A stretch of 64,000 bases of DNA from Desulfovibrio legallii (GTDB taxonomy: Bacteria > Desulfobacterota > Desulfovibrionia > Desulfovibrionales > Desulfovibrionaceae). Location: NCBI RefSeq assembly GCF_900102485.1, contig NZ_FNBX01000003.1:124001-188000 (forward strand). Direction: 5' to 3'. The notes under the pieces are model-generated. The model was not told the DNA's origin and did not search any database. It worked only from the letters and a program-made list of their open reading frames with translations. The position numbers were made by a program, and so were the translations under genes. How positions within the stretch are numbered: the first letter of the stretch is position 1; every line of letters begins with the position of its first letter. Shown here piece by piece: positions 29,997 to 37,951 of the stretch.

Positions 29997-30654
29997 GAGA
30001 AGGCTCCGACACGGTGTTCGCCTTGCCGGGCCCGTCCGGGGCGGAAGTCTGCGCCGGAAGCCCCAGCTTCTGCCGCCACGCGGCCCGCTGCGCCGCGTCG
30101 AACACAAAGGAAAATTGCGGCGGTTTGTGGTTTTGCCGCAGCCATTCCTGGTGCAGCTCATGATAACTTTTGGTACTTATTACGGCATTGTCAAGGCCAA
30201 GGCGGCGCTGCACCGAATCAATATGCGCGGCCAGCCCTTCCAACTCCACGACATCCATGAAGGAAAGGGCGTCCAGCTCCACTTCCACATCTTCAAGGCG
30301 CCAGGGTTCGCGCACTTTTTCGTACCGGGCCGTCACCGTGTAGCCCAGCCCGGCAAGCACAGCGCGCAGGGTTGCGCCGTCCTCCACCGCGGTTTCCAGC
30401 TCCTCGCGCACCTTGTAGGAGTCGGATGCGGGCGCAGGCCGCTTGAGGGTCAGCACATGGCGGGTGTGATCCGGCCATTCCTGGCTGCGCAGGCGCAGCA
30501 GGCGGCCGCTCTCCAGCAAGGCGCGGCCCGGCGCGTCAAAAACCCAGTTGCTTTCAAAATGTGCGCCCAGGCAGTGCGCGCCGCTGTCCGTCAGGGCCTG
30601 ACGCAGGGCCTGCAGATCCACATGCAGATATTTGCGTTCTATTTCCAGGGGCAT
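29983..30654 (-). CDS. CYTH-domain protein (class IV adenylate cyclase/triphosphatase family)
   Basis: 223 residues. The N-terminal EIERKYL signature opens the triphosphate tunnel fold. Basic and acidic residues line the strands ([36 protein letters not shown]). Members act as adenylate cyclases or hydrolyse tripolyphosphate or thiamine triphosphate; the sequence does not decide which. I chose ATG 30654 because EIERK begins right after it. Confidence 0.88.
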   Translation of the reverse strand: MPLEIERKYLHVDLQALRQALTDSGAHCLGAHFESNWVFDAPGRALLESGRLLRLRSQEWPDHTRHVLTLKRPAPASDSYKVREELETAVEDGATLRAVLAGLGYTVTARYEKVREPWRLEDVEVELDALSFMDVVELEGLAAHIDSVQRRLGLDNAVISTKSYHELHQEWLRQNHKPPQFSFVFDAAQRAAWRQKLGLPAQTSAPDGPGKANTVSEPSHVVE

Positions 30655-30662
30655 GCCCCACC

Positions 30663-32006
30663 TCACTTGCGGTGAAACAAACGCTGTTGCAGGGCTGCAA
30701 TGGTGCCCACGCCCCCCTGCCCCGCCGCCGGATGCAGGATGGGCTCAAAACCCAGCCGCCGGGCCTGCTTCAGGCGCAGTTCCTGCGCCGCCACGGGCCG
30801 CACCTGGCCGTTGAGGTCCACCTCGCCCCACAGCACGCATTTTTCCGGCAGCGCCACATCATAATAGGACGAAAGCACAGCGGCCACCAGCGCCAGATCC
30901 AGCCCCGGTTCGCTCAGCTTCATGCCGCCGCCCACCTTGGCGTAAATATCCACCTGCCCGAAGTTGAGCTTAAGGCGCTTTTCCAGCACGGCCAGCAGCA
31001 GGTGCAGCCGCCCCACGTCAAAGCCCAGGGCCGCCCGGCGCGGGATGCTCAAAAACGTGCGGGAAACCAGGGCCTGCACTTCCACGGCCAGGGGCCGCTG
31101 CCCGTCCACGGCCATGACCACGGCCGTGCCCGAAAGGCTGGCGTCGCGCTGGCCCAAAAAAAATGTCGCAGGGTCGTCCACCACCTGCAGCCCCTGGGCC
31201 GCCATGCGAAAAACCAGCAGCTCCTCGTTGGGGCCGAAGCGGTTTTTAAAGACGCGCAACAGGCGGAACATCTGGCGGCGATCGCCCTCCAAAGAAAGGA
31301 CTGTGTCCACCATGTGCTCCAGCAGGCGCGGCCCGGCCAGCACGCCGTCCTTGGTCACATGCCCCACCAGGATGAGGGTGCAGTTCTCACGGCGGCAGAA
31401 TTCCACCAGCGCCGTGGCCACGGCCCGCACCTGGGTAACGTTGCCGGGCAGGCCCTCGGCCTCCAGGCTGGTCAGGGTCTGGACGGAATCCACCACCAGC
31501 AGTGCGGGCGCGGCGGCCGCCGCCGCTTCCAGCACGTCCTCCACACGGGAGGTGGCCAGGGCCAGCAGGCGGGGATCCAGCAGGCCCAGGCGCTCGGCCC
31601 GGCCCCGGATCTGCGGCAGGGATTCCTCCCCGCTGGCATAGAGCGCCGTGTGGCCTCCGGCCGCCACCATGCCCGCCACCTGCAACAGCAAGGTGGATTT
31701 GCCGATGCCAGGCTCCCCGCCCATGAGCAGGGCGGCCCCAGGCACCAGCCCTTTGCCCAGAATGCGGTCCAGCGGCGCAAGGCCGCTGCCGAAAGGCTCG
31801 TGCCCTTCGTCCGCCACGGCGTGCAGGGGCACGGCCCGGCCGTTTGCGCCCGCGCCCCCCGCCCGATGCGGCGTCCTGGCGGCATTTTTGGGCTGGGCTA
31901 CAGCTTCAAGGGTATTCCATTCATGGCAGCTGGGGCACTGCCCGCGCCACTGCATGGTCTGCGCCCCGCAGGAAGAACAGCGGTACACTTCGCGTATTTT
32001 CGCCAT
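30663..32006 (-). CDS. radA: DNA repair protein RadA
   Basis: 447 residues. The N-terminal C4 zinc finger (CSSCGAQTMQWRGQCPSC), the RecA-like ATPase with Walker A GGEPGIGKSTLLLQ and Walker B LLVVDSV, the RadA-specific KNRFGPNEE motif, and a C-terminal Lon-like domain are all intact. RadA drives branch migration of recombination intermediates. It is the first gene of a run with the CYTH gene, clpS and clpA. Confidence 0.97.
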   Translation of the reverse strand: MAKIREVYRCSSCGAQTMQWRGQCPSCHEWNTLEAVAQPKNAARTPHRAGGAGANGRAVPLHAVADEGHEPFGSGLAPLDRILGKGLVPGAALLMGGEPGIGKSTLLLQVAGMVAAGGHTALYASGEESLPQIRGRAERLGLLDPRLLALATSRVEDVLEAAAAAAPALLVVDSVQTLTSLEAEGLPGNVTQVRAVATALVEFCRRENCTLILVGHVTKDGVLAGPRLLEHMVDTVLSLEGDRRQMFRLLRVFKNRFGPNEELLVFRMAAQGLQVVDDPATFFLGQRDASLSGTAVVMAVDGQRPLAVEVQALVSRTFLSIPRRAALGFDVGRLHLLLAVLEKRLKLNFGQVDIYAKVGGGMKLSEPGLDLALVAAVLSSYYDVALPEKCVLWGEVDLNGQVRPVAAQELRLKQARRLGFEPILHPAAGQGGVGTIAALQQRLFHRK

Positions 32007-32485
32007 GAGCTAAGCCTAAGGAAAAAGCCGCAAGCTGGCAAGGCGGAACGGGTTAGGAGCGGCCGCGCGGCGGGCGACGCGCGGGCAGCGCCGTAGCGCA
32101 GAAGATGCCCCCCAGGATGGCCGCCCCGCTGACGCACAGCCGCCTGCACGGCCGCCTGCACGGCCCCGGCGAGGACCAGGGCCCCGGCGGCACTGGAATC
32201 CGCCCATAGGCCCAAGAAAAGAAAGCCATATAGGCAAACAGACAAAAGCCGCGGGCCAGCTGCCTTCGCGGAGACGCCCCCTGCCGCGGCCATGTAGCGC
32301 CGCCAGAAGAATTTTGCCGGCAGAACAGAACCTGTAACCCAACAGGAACCACTAACTTACAGGTGGGATACGCAATGGGGTAAGGTCAAATCTTGAATCC
32401 AAACTTCGCAAAGGACCATTTCTTCAAAGATTAGGGCATGCAACTTTGAAATGCCTGGCGGCTGCGTGAGCAGACGCCCGCTGTG

Positions 32486-32567
32486 AGGCGTAAGCGCAAT
32501 TTATGTGCGCTGTTAAGCGCCAAAACAAGCGTGCCGTAAACTTTGAGAATGCATATTCTCAAAGTTA
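32486..32567. repeat. Dispersed intergenic element, copy 2
   Basis: Aligns with 27137-27220. It ends in a 10-bp perfect inverted repeat, CTTTGAGAAT-GCAT-ATTCTCAAAG (32541-32564). It lies between radA and the tRNA-Leu promoter. Confidence 0.6.
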
Positions 32568-32611
32568 ATCTGCGCTAAGATGCGCTCGCCCTGGGCCGCT
32601 CGCGGTTTTTC

Positions 32612-32640
32612 TTGACGCCCGCCCTGCTCTGGGCTATAGG
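32612..32640 (+). promoter_or_regulatory. Sigma-70 promoter for tRNA-Leu
   Basis: TTGACG (32612-32617), a 17-base spacer and TATAGG (32635-32640). The tRNA begins 41 bases downstream. Confidence 0.65.
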
Positions 32641-32681
32641 CTTTGCCTGCAACGGGCGCTTTGCCCGCGCATCCTTCCCTT

Positions 32682-32768
32682 GCCGGGATGGTGGAATTGG
32701 TAGACGCAGCGGACTCAAAATCCGCCGGTGGCAACACCTTGCGAGTTCAAGTCTCGCTCCCGGTACCA
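32682..32768 (+). tRNA. tRNA-Leu (anticodon CAA)
   Basis: 87 bases forming a class II cloverleaf. The acceptor stem GCCGGGA pairs with TCCCGGT, the D-loop is GGAATTGGTAGACGC, and the anticodon stem GCGGA/TCCGC encloses loop CTCAAAA, with CAA at positions 34-36 reading UUG. A variable arm (CCGGTGGCAACACC) and T-arm GTTCAAGTC follow, and CCA is encoded. Confidence 0.95.
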
Positions 32769-32779
32769 TAGACAGTTCT

Positions 32780-32814
32780 AAGCCCCACAAGGCGGATACG
32801 GCCTTGTGGGGCTT
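32780..32814 (+). terminator. Terminator hairpin after tRNA-Leu
   Basis: A perfect 14-bp stem, AAGCCCCACAAGGC paired with GCCTTGTGGGGCTT around a 7-base loop, 11 bases after the tRNA. The U-run after it is weak (CAGTATTTTG). Confidence 0.8.
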
Positions 32815-33068
32815 CAGTATTTTGCGGGATCTGTGCAGGGCCTGCCGCAAGGACAGGGCGCGGGGTCCAGCGGGCCCTTTTCCGTCGGCTTTTCAAAGCA
32901 ATTCCGGGCCGACTCCAAAGGCAGCAGGGAATCCTCCCCTCTCGGGAGCGCTACACGCAACACGTATGCGGCGGACCTGCGCCCCGGCAATCCTCAGGGG
33001 TGCTGCCCGCGGCGCTCATGAAGCCCACGCCGCTTTACGGCACGGGCAGTGCCGCCCACGCAGATACG

Positions 33069-33755
33069 CTATGCCGGCTTTTGCGCCCGCAGCCCGGCAA
33101 AGGCCAGAAGGACGCCCAAGGCCACTCCCAGCAGGGCGGCGAACAGCACCTGGAAGTGCGCGGGCAGCAGAAAGGTGATGGTGTGCGCGGGTATCCAGAA
33201 CAGAGGCACGGTCTTTTTGAGCACAAAGCCCCACATGCTGTTCCAGTCCACGGCGCGCAGCAGGGCCGCTACGTCGGGTTTGCGCGCCAGGCTTGCCAGG
33301 CTGCCGCCGTTCTGGGTGATGTGGATATCCGTGAGCTTGTGAGTGATCATAAGCAGCGGCGCAAAAAAGACGTTCAGGCAGACGCTGATGCCGAAGGCCA
33401 CTACCAGTTTGGCGCCGAAGCCCGTAGCCCCGGCCGTGAGCAGGCCCATTTCCGTCATCAGCTTGGGCGTGCCGCCGCCGTAAATGGTAAAAGCGATTTT
33501 GATGCCCATGCCCAGGAAGCCCCAAACCACGGCCTTGGGCAGCACGCCAAAGCCGGGCCGGTTGTACTGCCCGGTGGTGATGCGCAGGGCAATGCACTCG
33601 CCCAGCGTGGCCAGCACGGCGAATTTAAGAAAGCTCATACCGAATGGATACGCCGCAGTCAGGGCGATAAAGCCGTCCATGGCGCCGGGAATAACCAGCA
33701 TGCCTAACACCGCCGCAACCCCCACGCCACACAAAACCTTGTCCGTCAGCCGCAT
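33069..33755 (-). CDS. Multi-pass inner-membrane protein of unknown function
   Basis: 228 residues from ATG 33755 (GGGAGGG upstream; the longer frame has no site). About six hydrophobic segments (VLCGVGVAAVLGMLVIPGAM, FLKFAVLATLGECIAL, AVVWGFLGMGIKIAFTIY, LVVAFGISVCLNVFFAPLLMI, FWIPAHTITFLLPA, VLFAALLGVALGVLLAF). No transporter signature is recognised. A Gly/Pro-rich loop (YNRPGFGVLPKAVVWG) may be a family mark. It is an isolated gene between tRNA-Leu and a tautomerase. Confidence 0.75.
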   Translation of the reverse strand: MRLTDKVLCGVGVAAVLGMLVIPGAMDGFIALTAAYPFGMSFLKFAVLATLGECIALRITTGQYNRPGFGVLPKAVVWGFLGMGIKIAFTIYGGGTPKLMTEMGLLTAGATGFGAKLVVAFGISVCLNVFFAPLLMITHKLTDIHITQNGGSLASLARKPDVAALLRAVDWNSMWGFVLKKTVPLFWIPAHTITFLLPAHFQVLFAALLGVALGVLLAFAGLRAQKPA

Positions 33756-33928
33756 ACGTCCCTCCCTCTTGCTGCAACCCTCTGTTGCCGTTGCCCCGTG
33801 CCGCGCGCGGCCCATCCGGCGCGGACCCGGGTTTGGGGAGAATAACGGCAGATGTGTTTGAGGTAAACAGTTTTTCGCAGGTTTGCGCACTCCCTGGGGG
33901 CGGACGCCCGCCCTACCGGAAGCGTCGG

Positions 33929-34174
33929 TCAGCGCGATTCCGGATCCGCGGGCCTGGCCGCGCCCGCGCCGCTTTGCTGCCGCCGGCTGGTGACGGTGGC
34001 CCCGCCGATGCCCCAGTTGTCCATGGGCACCTCATCGATGATTACCACCGTAGTGGCGGGATTTTTACCCAGCACGCGGGCCAGCAGGTCCGTTACGCCC
34101 TGAATCAGCTCCGCCTTCTGCGCCGTCGTGGGCGCTTCCGCCCCGCCTGTGACCTTGATGTTGACGTAGGGCAT
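33929..34174 (-). CDS. 4-oxalocrotonate tautomerase-family protein
   Basis: 81 residues. The mature N-terminus would be Pro1 (MPYVNIKVTGG), the catalytic base of this family. The helix KAELIQGVTDLLARVLGKNPATTVVIIDEV matches 4-OT. A C-terminal tail of about 18 residues exceeds the usual 60-65-residue core. The substrate cannot be read from sequence. ATG 34174 has AGGAGG upstream. Confidence 0.88.
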   Translation of the reverse strand: MPYVNIKVTGGAEAPTTAQKAELIQGVTDLLARVLGKNPATTVVIIDEVPMDNWGIGGATVTSRRQQSGAGAARPADPESR

Positions 34175-34247
34175 TGCGCACGCCTCCTGTGGTTTTTGGA
34201 GGCATGTTCAGGCAGGAAATTGCAGCGCGCAGCAGATCCCTCGCCGA

Positions 34248-34326
34248 AGCCCCCCCCCCGCAAAACGCCGTTATAAAACAGCAGCGGATCCGCCTGCGCT
34301 CCGCCGCACGGGGCGGCCGGTCAGCC
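34248..34326. repeat. Dispersed ~80-bp intergenic repeat, copy 1
   Basis: A poly-C run followed by AAAACGCCG, TATAAAACAGCAG and then CCGCCGCACGGGGCGGCC. It is almost identical to 42984-43063, differing by a few substitutions and indels. It lies between the tautomerase start and the tonB-like gene's end. Confidence 0.7.
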
Positions 34327-34389
34327 TTGCCGGACGGCCGCGCAATGTCCGGTTGTCCTGGCCCCTTGGCAGGGCCCACACCGAGGGCT

Positions 34390-34908
34390 TCAGCGCAGGT
34401 CATACTGATACTTGACGTGCAGCACTACCGGGATGTCTCCGTCGCCGAGAACGGGCGGGCGTTTCACTGTGCCGCTGACGGCAAGAATGGCCCTGCGGGC
34501 CGCCGCGTCCAGAACCGCCGACCCCGACGTCTGACGCAGCGCGGGAACACTGAAGCTACCGTCCGGACGCACAGAAAACGCAAATACGGCCACGCCTATC
34601 AGCCCCTGCTCGCCGCCGTCCAGCCGGTGGGCATGCACGGCAGCCTCCAGATCCTCCAGATAGGCAAAAAAAGCCTGCCGCCGTTTGTCTGCCGTGTCGG
34701 CCCGTTCCGATGGCGACGGGGCCGCCTCCATGCTGATGCCTGCGCCTCCTGCCGTTGCGGCTGCATCCACGCCCAGAGCCTCCAGGCGAATTGCCGCAGC
34801 GCCGCCGGAGGGTTCCGCGCTGTCCACAGCGGCCAGCAGGTACAATGCTCCCCAATGGACCATACAGGAAAACGCCAAAGCAGCGCAAAGGCGTTCGCCG
34901 CCGGTCAT
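34390..34908 (-). CDS. TonB-like energy-transducing protein
   Basis: 172 residues. An N-terminal membrane anchor (LCAALAFSCMVHWGALYLLAAV) precedes a low-complexity periplasmic stretch and a C-terminal TonB-like domain (VAVFAFSVRPDGSFSVPALRQTSGSAVLDAAARRAILA), which would contact an outer-membrane receptor. Its start overlaps the exbD stop (ATGA). It is shorter than typical TonB because the proline-rich spacer is reduced. It is last in a cobW-exbB-exbD-tonB operon. Confidence 0.85.
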   Translation of the reverse strand: MTGGERLCAALAFSCMVHWGALYLLAAVDSAEPSGGAAAIRLEALGVDAAATAGGAGISMEAAPSPSERADTADKRRQAFFAYLEDLEAAVHAHRLDGGEQGLIGVAVFAFSVRPDGSFSVPALRQTSGSAVLDAAARRAILAVSGTVKRPPVLGDGDIPVVLHVKYQYDLR

Positions 34909-35327
34909 GGCTGCTCCGTCCGCGCCTGCCCGGACGTGGCAATAAGCAGCTTCTCCCCTCCTTGCATCCGTACTTCATCCACCAGAAAAATCAATCCTTC
35001 CACGGGGGCCTGGGGCTCGGCCACCAGCACCAGTCGGCCGGGCCGATTACGGAAGCCGCGCACGATTTCGTGCAGCCTGTCCCGAACGTTTTCGCGGAGC
35101 AGCGGCTGCCCTTCACAAAAAATGCCGCCGTCCGCCGCAAGCCGCAACTCCACCACCCTGCCGGACAACGTTCTGCTGCTGCGGGCCGGGGGCAGATCCA
35201 CCTCCAGCCCCCGCACGGCAAAGGCCGCGGCCAGCACAAAAAAAATGAGCAGGATAAAAAGCATATCTATGAGCGGGATAAGATCGTACTCATAGGAAGG
35301 CTCCAAGCGTTTGGACAGGCGCAGCAT
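34905..35327 (-). CDS. exbD: ExbD/TolR-family protein
   Basis: 140 residues. A single N-terminal membrane helix carries the essential aspartate (DLIPLIDMLFILLIFFVLAAAF), followed by a periplasmic domain. With ExbB it forms the proton-driven motor that energises TonB. The ORF abuts the exbB stop directly. Confidence 0.92.
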   Translation of the reverse strand: MLRLSKRLEPSYEYDLIPLIDMLFILLIFFVLAAAFAVRGLEVDLPPARSSRTLSGRVVELRLAADGGIFCEGQPLLRENVRDRLHEIVRGFRNRPGRLVLVAEPQAPVEGLIFLVDEVRMQGGEKLLIATSGQARTEQP

Positions 35328-36017
35328 TCAGCACTTTTCTCCGGCGGGGACGGACGCGGCCCTGTCGCCGCTGCCCTCTGACGCGGCGGCAGGAGGTTCA
35401 TGGCGGTGCGATGCGGCAGTCACAGGTTCTACGCCTGCAGCATCGCGCAGCAGGGCGGCATTGCCTGCTGCATCCAGCATGGCGGCCACGCTTTTGAGCC
35501 TGCCGTGAAAAAATGCCAGGGAAAACTGAACAAAAATGGCGATGCTCAGGCCTGACGCCGTGTTCAGCAAAGCCTGCCAGATGCCGTCGGCCAGCATAGA
35601 CAGGTCCACACCGCCAGAAGCGTGCGCCATACGGGAGAATATGGTGATCATGCCGCTGACCGTTCCCAGCAGGCCCATGAGCGGCGCCAGCCGCGCAATG
35701 GCCGCCAGCAGGCCCAGGCGACGCTCCAGCTGTTCCAATATCTGCTCCCCGGCCAAACGCAAAGCAGCGTCGCGCTGCAGACACGCGCCGGAAAGCAGGG
35801 CCGCAAAAGGCCGCAACAGAGGCACGCCCGCCATGCGCGACGCCACCGCCCCCAGATCGCCTGTACCCGACGCGGTCAGAATTTCCCGCCGCAGGGCGCC
35901 GTCCGGCAAGGGGCAGGCGGCATACAGCAAAAGACGCTCCACAATGACGGCCAGCGCCAGGATGGAAACTGCCAGCAGGGGCCACATCATCCAGCCCCCC
36001 AACGCCATAATGTTCAT
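35328..36017 (-). CDS. exbB: ExbB/TolQ/MotA-family proton channel protein
   Basis: 229 residues from ATG 36017 with an excellent AGGAGG site. Three membrane segments: ALGGWMMWPLLAVSILALAVIVERLLLY, LGLLAAIARLAPLMGLLGTVSGMI and GIWQALLNTASGLSIAIFVQFSLAFF. The conserved LAPLMGLLGTVSGMI and ALLNTASGLSIAI motifs place it in the ExbB/TolQ family. The last ~40 residues are a charged low-complexity tail. The start is one base past the cobW-like stop. Confidence 0.92.
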   Translation of the reverse strand: MNIMALGGWMMWPLLAVSILALAVIVERLLLYAACPLPDGALRREILTASGTGDLGAVASRMAGVPLLRPFAALLSGACLQRDAALRLAGEQILEQLERRLGLLAAIARLAPLMGLLGTVSGMITIFSRMAHASGGVDLSMLADGIWQALLNTASGLSIAIFVQFSLAFFHGRLKSVAAMLDAAGNAALLRDAAGVEPVTAASHRHEPPAAASEGSGDRAASVPAGEKC

Positions 36018-36018
36018 G

Positions 36019-37857
36019 TTACCTCCTTGCGGCTCCCGCCCCAGCCGACAGTACGCCCCCGCCACGCAACGCAGGGTTCAGATCCACGCCGATAAAAACC
36101 AGATAGCGTTCCGGCGCGTCATCGGGCGCAATTTCAAACTCCAGGCGCCCGGCGGCGTACTGCACCACAGCCGGACGCGCGCCGCCGGCAACGCGCAGAT
36201 CCACAATGCCCTTGGCCCGCTGCAGGCCCGGCCCGGCCTCGGCCAGCAGCCGCCGCAGGGCGTCTTCACTGACCGGCCCGGTCATGGGGCGAGAGAATGC
36301 GGTTATGCCTTCATCCCCGTGCGTTGTCGCTCTGGCCGCGCATATGGGTTCAAGGCGCGGCGTGCGGGAAGGCGGCCGCCCCCGCTCGTCCAGCCAGCCA
36401 GCATACAGGGAATCCAGCACGGCGAAGGCAATATTCCCCTCCACGGCGGGGAGGATGACGGCCTGGGGGTTGCGCCTGCGCAGGTCGGCCAGCACTGCCT
36501 CAAGCCTTTCCGGCGATACCGCATCGGCCTTGTTGGCGATGATGACGTCGGCCTGCGTTACTTGGGCCAGGCGTACTCCATCCCCGTTTTCATCCCAGGC
36601 CAGGGCGTCGGCCACTGTGACGACCAGTCCGGGACGGACCAGATCGTCCAGCTCCGCCAGGGCGGCCAGCACATTGGCGGGGTTGGCCACACCGGTGGTT
36701 TCCAGAATAACCTGCTCCGCCGGCGCCGCATCCAGCAGCCGTTGCAGGCCGGGGCGCAGGCTGTCCGCCAGGGTGCAGCATACACAGCCCGCGTCCAGGG
36801 CCTCCACATGAGTTTCGCCCCTGGTGAGGGCGGCGTCCAGTCCTATGCTGCCCAGTTCGTTCTGAATGACGGCGGCGAACTGCTCGCGTCCGTTCAGATA
36901 ATCGAGCCAGCGCCGCAAAAAAGTGGTCTTGCCCGCGCCGAGAAAGCCCGTAAGCACATGCATGACCGGCAAGGCGCTCCCCGCATCCCCACGCGGCCGA
37001 TACCGCCCGGGCAGACGGCACAGGGCCTTGCTTCTTGCCAGAACGGCAGCCGACGCGCCGTCTGCGGCCCCGCAGGCGCTTGCCTGCGGCGGGTGCGCCC
37101 TGTCTTGGCCCAAGGCGGCCCGCAGCATAAGCCAGGCCCCTTCCGACGCCGAAGCCGCGTCGCCGGGGGCATCCCCCTGCGCAAAGGGATCCTGCCGGGC
37201 CACGAGGAGCCGCAGGCGCGCCTCCTCGCCCAGCAGGGCGGCCGCCGTGCCCGCCAAAGCCGCAAAAGGACGCAGCAGCAGCCGGAAGGCTGGCACGTCG
37301 CATTCCAGCCCGCCGGGAGGCACAATCCAGGCCGCTTCCTCGCCCGCAATGCCGGCAGGCGCGGCAACGCCGCTTGTGGATATGCTACGCTGCCGAGCCG
37401 GAGCGGCAAGCGTCAGGATAAGGCTGCTCCCGTCCAAGGCCGCCGTCAGCCCCACATGCCCCAGGCGGAAGGCCTTCAAAGCCGGGACGTACAGCGAAAG
37501 ATCGCGCACGGCGGCCCCATAGTCCGGCCCCAGAGCCACGGCCAGAGCCTGGAGCGGGAAAATATCCAGTACGGGATCTGCGGCCTTCGGAAAGACATAA
37601 CATGTGAACCTGCCGTGGAGAGCCCCGTCTTCACAACGTTCTTCACAAAACGCCAGGCCATACACATGGGGCGCGCCCGCCACACGGCAGGTCCAGGCGG
37701 GCGGCCCGCCGCCCGATGCGCGCACGCCGCGCCAGCCCAGGGCTCGCGCCCGGCGGCGCTCCAGATGCACGCCGGCCAGCAGGCAATTCATGATGGTAGG
37801 GCTTTCCGGCCCGTTTTCGGGCGCGAGCTGGCGGGGCAGCAAGGCGGCAAGGCGCAT
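36019..37857 (-). CDS. CobW/COG0523 GTPase with large N-terminal extension
   Basis: 612 residues, about twice the usual COG0523 length. Residues 298-612 are the GTPase: Walker A GFLGAGKTTF (304-313), metal-binding GCVCC (357-361), NKADAV as guanine recognition, and a CobW C-terminal domain. Residues 1-297 form an unrecognised domain containing a segment with MNCLLAGVHLERRRARALGW. COG0523 proteins insert or traffic metals such as zinc, cobalt and nickel. Operon linkage to exbB, exbD and tonB suggests metal-complex acquisition. RBS GGAGG. Confidence 0.88.
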   Translation of the reverse strand: MRLAALLPRQLAPENGPESPTIMNCLLAGVHLERRRARALGWRGVRASGGGPPAWTCRVAGAPHVYGLAFCEERCEDGALHGRFTCYVFPKAADPVLDIFPLQALAVALGPDYGAAVRDLSLYVPALKAFRLGHVGLTAALDGSSLILTLAAPARQRSISTSGVAAPAGIAGEEAAWIVPPGGLECDVPAFRLLLRPFAALAGTAAALLGEEARLRLLVARQDPFAQGDAPGDAASASEGAWLMLRAALGQDRAHPPQASACGAADGASAAVLARSKALCRLPGRYRPRGDAGSALPVMHVLTGFLGAGKTTFLRRWLDYLNGREQFAAVIQNELGSIGLDAALTRGETHVEALDAGCVCCTLADSLRPGLQRLLDAAPAEQVILETTGVANPANVLAALAELDDLVRPGLVVTVADALAWDENGDGVRLAQVTQADVIIANKADAVSPERLEAVLADLRRRNPQAVILPAVEGNIAFAVLDSLYAGWLDERGRPPSRTPRLEPICAARATTHGDEGITAFSRPMTGPVSEDALRRLLAEAGPGLQRAKGIVDLRVAGGARPAVVQYAAGRLEFEIAPDDAPERYLVFIGVDLNPALRGGGVLSAGAGAARR

Positions 37858-37910
37858 GGCGGACCTCCCTGGGGCTGCTGATGTGCGGCGACGTTTCCAG
37901 CGTACAGAAC

Positions 37911-37946
37911 GTCCGGGGCGCGGGGAGGCTTCTCCGCGCCCCGGAC
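37911..37946 (-). terminator. Strong hairpin after the metallo-beta-lactamase gene
   Basis: A 13-bp perfect stem, GTCCGGGGCGCGG with CCGCGCCCCGGAC, extended by GGA/TCT-like pairing. It lies just past the stop at 37952 and before the cobW-like start. No U-run follows, so termination is inferred from strength and place. Confidence 0.5.
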
Positions 37947-37951
37947 GCCTG

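Larger units (their letters stand above)
32007..32681. other. Non-coding region between radA and tRNA-Leu
   Basis: About 675 bases without a convincing gene: the open frames have no ribosome sites or family features. It holds a GC-rich segment (32050-32290), a more AT-rich segment (32340-32460) without recognised motifs, the second copy of the dispersed element (32486-32567) and the tRNA promoter (32612-32640). Confidence 0.6.

Noticed and set aside
27285..30260. 991-residue plus-strand open frame
   Set aside because: It is the antisense shadow of clpA and clpS (His/Gln-rich, no domains); both real genes are on the minus strand.
32016..32352. Minus-strand small frames upstream of radA
   Set aside because: Several overlapping frames without ribosome sites, each Ala/Arg/Gly-rich; no support for any one of them.
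32612..33178. 188-residue plus-strand open frame across tRNA-Leu
   Set aside because: It runs through the tRNA and its terminator, has no ribosome site and reads as arginine/proline-rich GC noise.
36303..37881. Plus-strand frame opposite the cobW-like gene
   Set aside because: Covers the GTPase in antisense and has no start signal; its composition is Arg/Pro/Gln noise.
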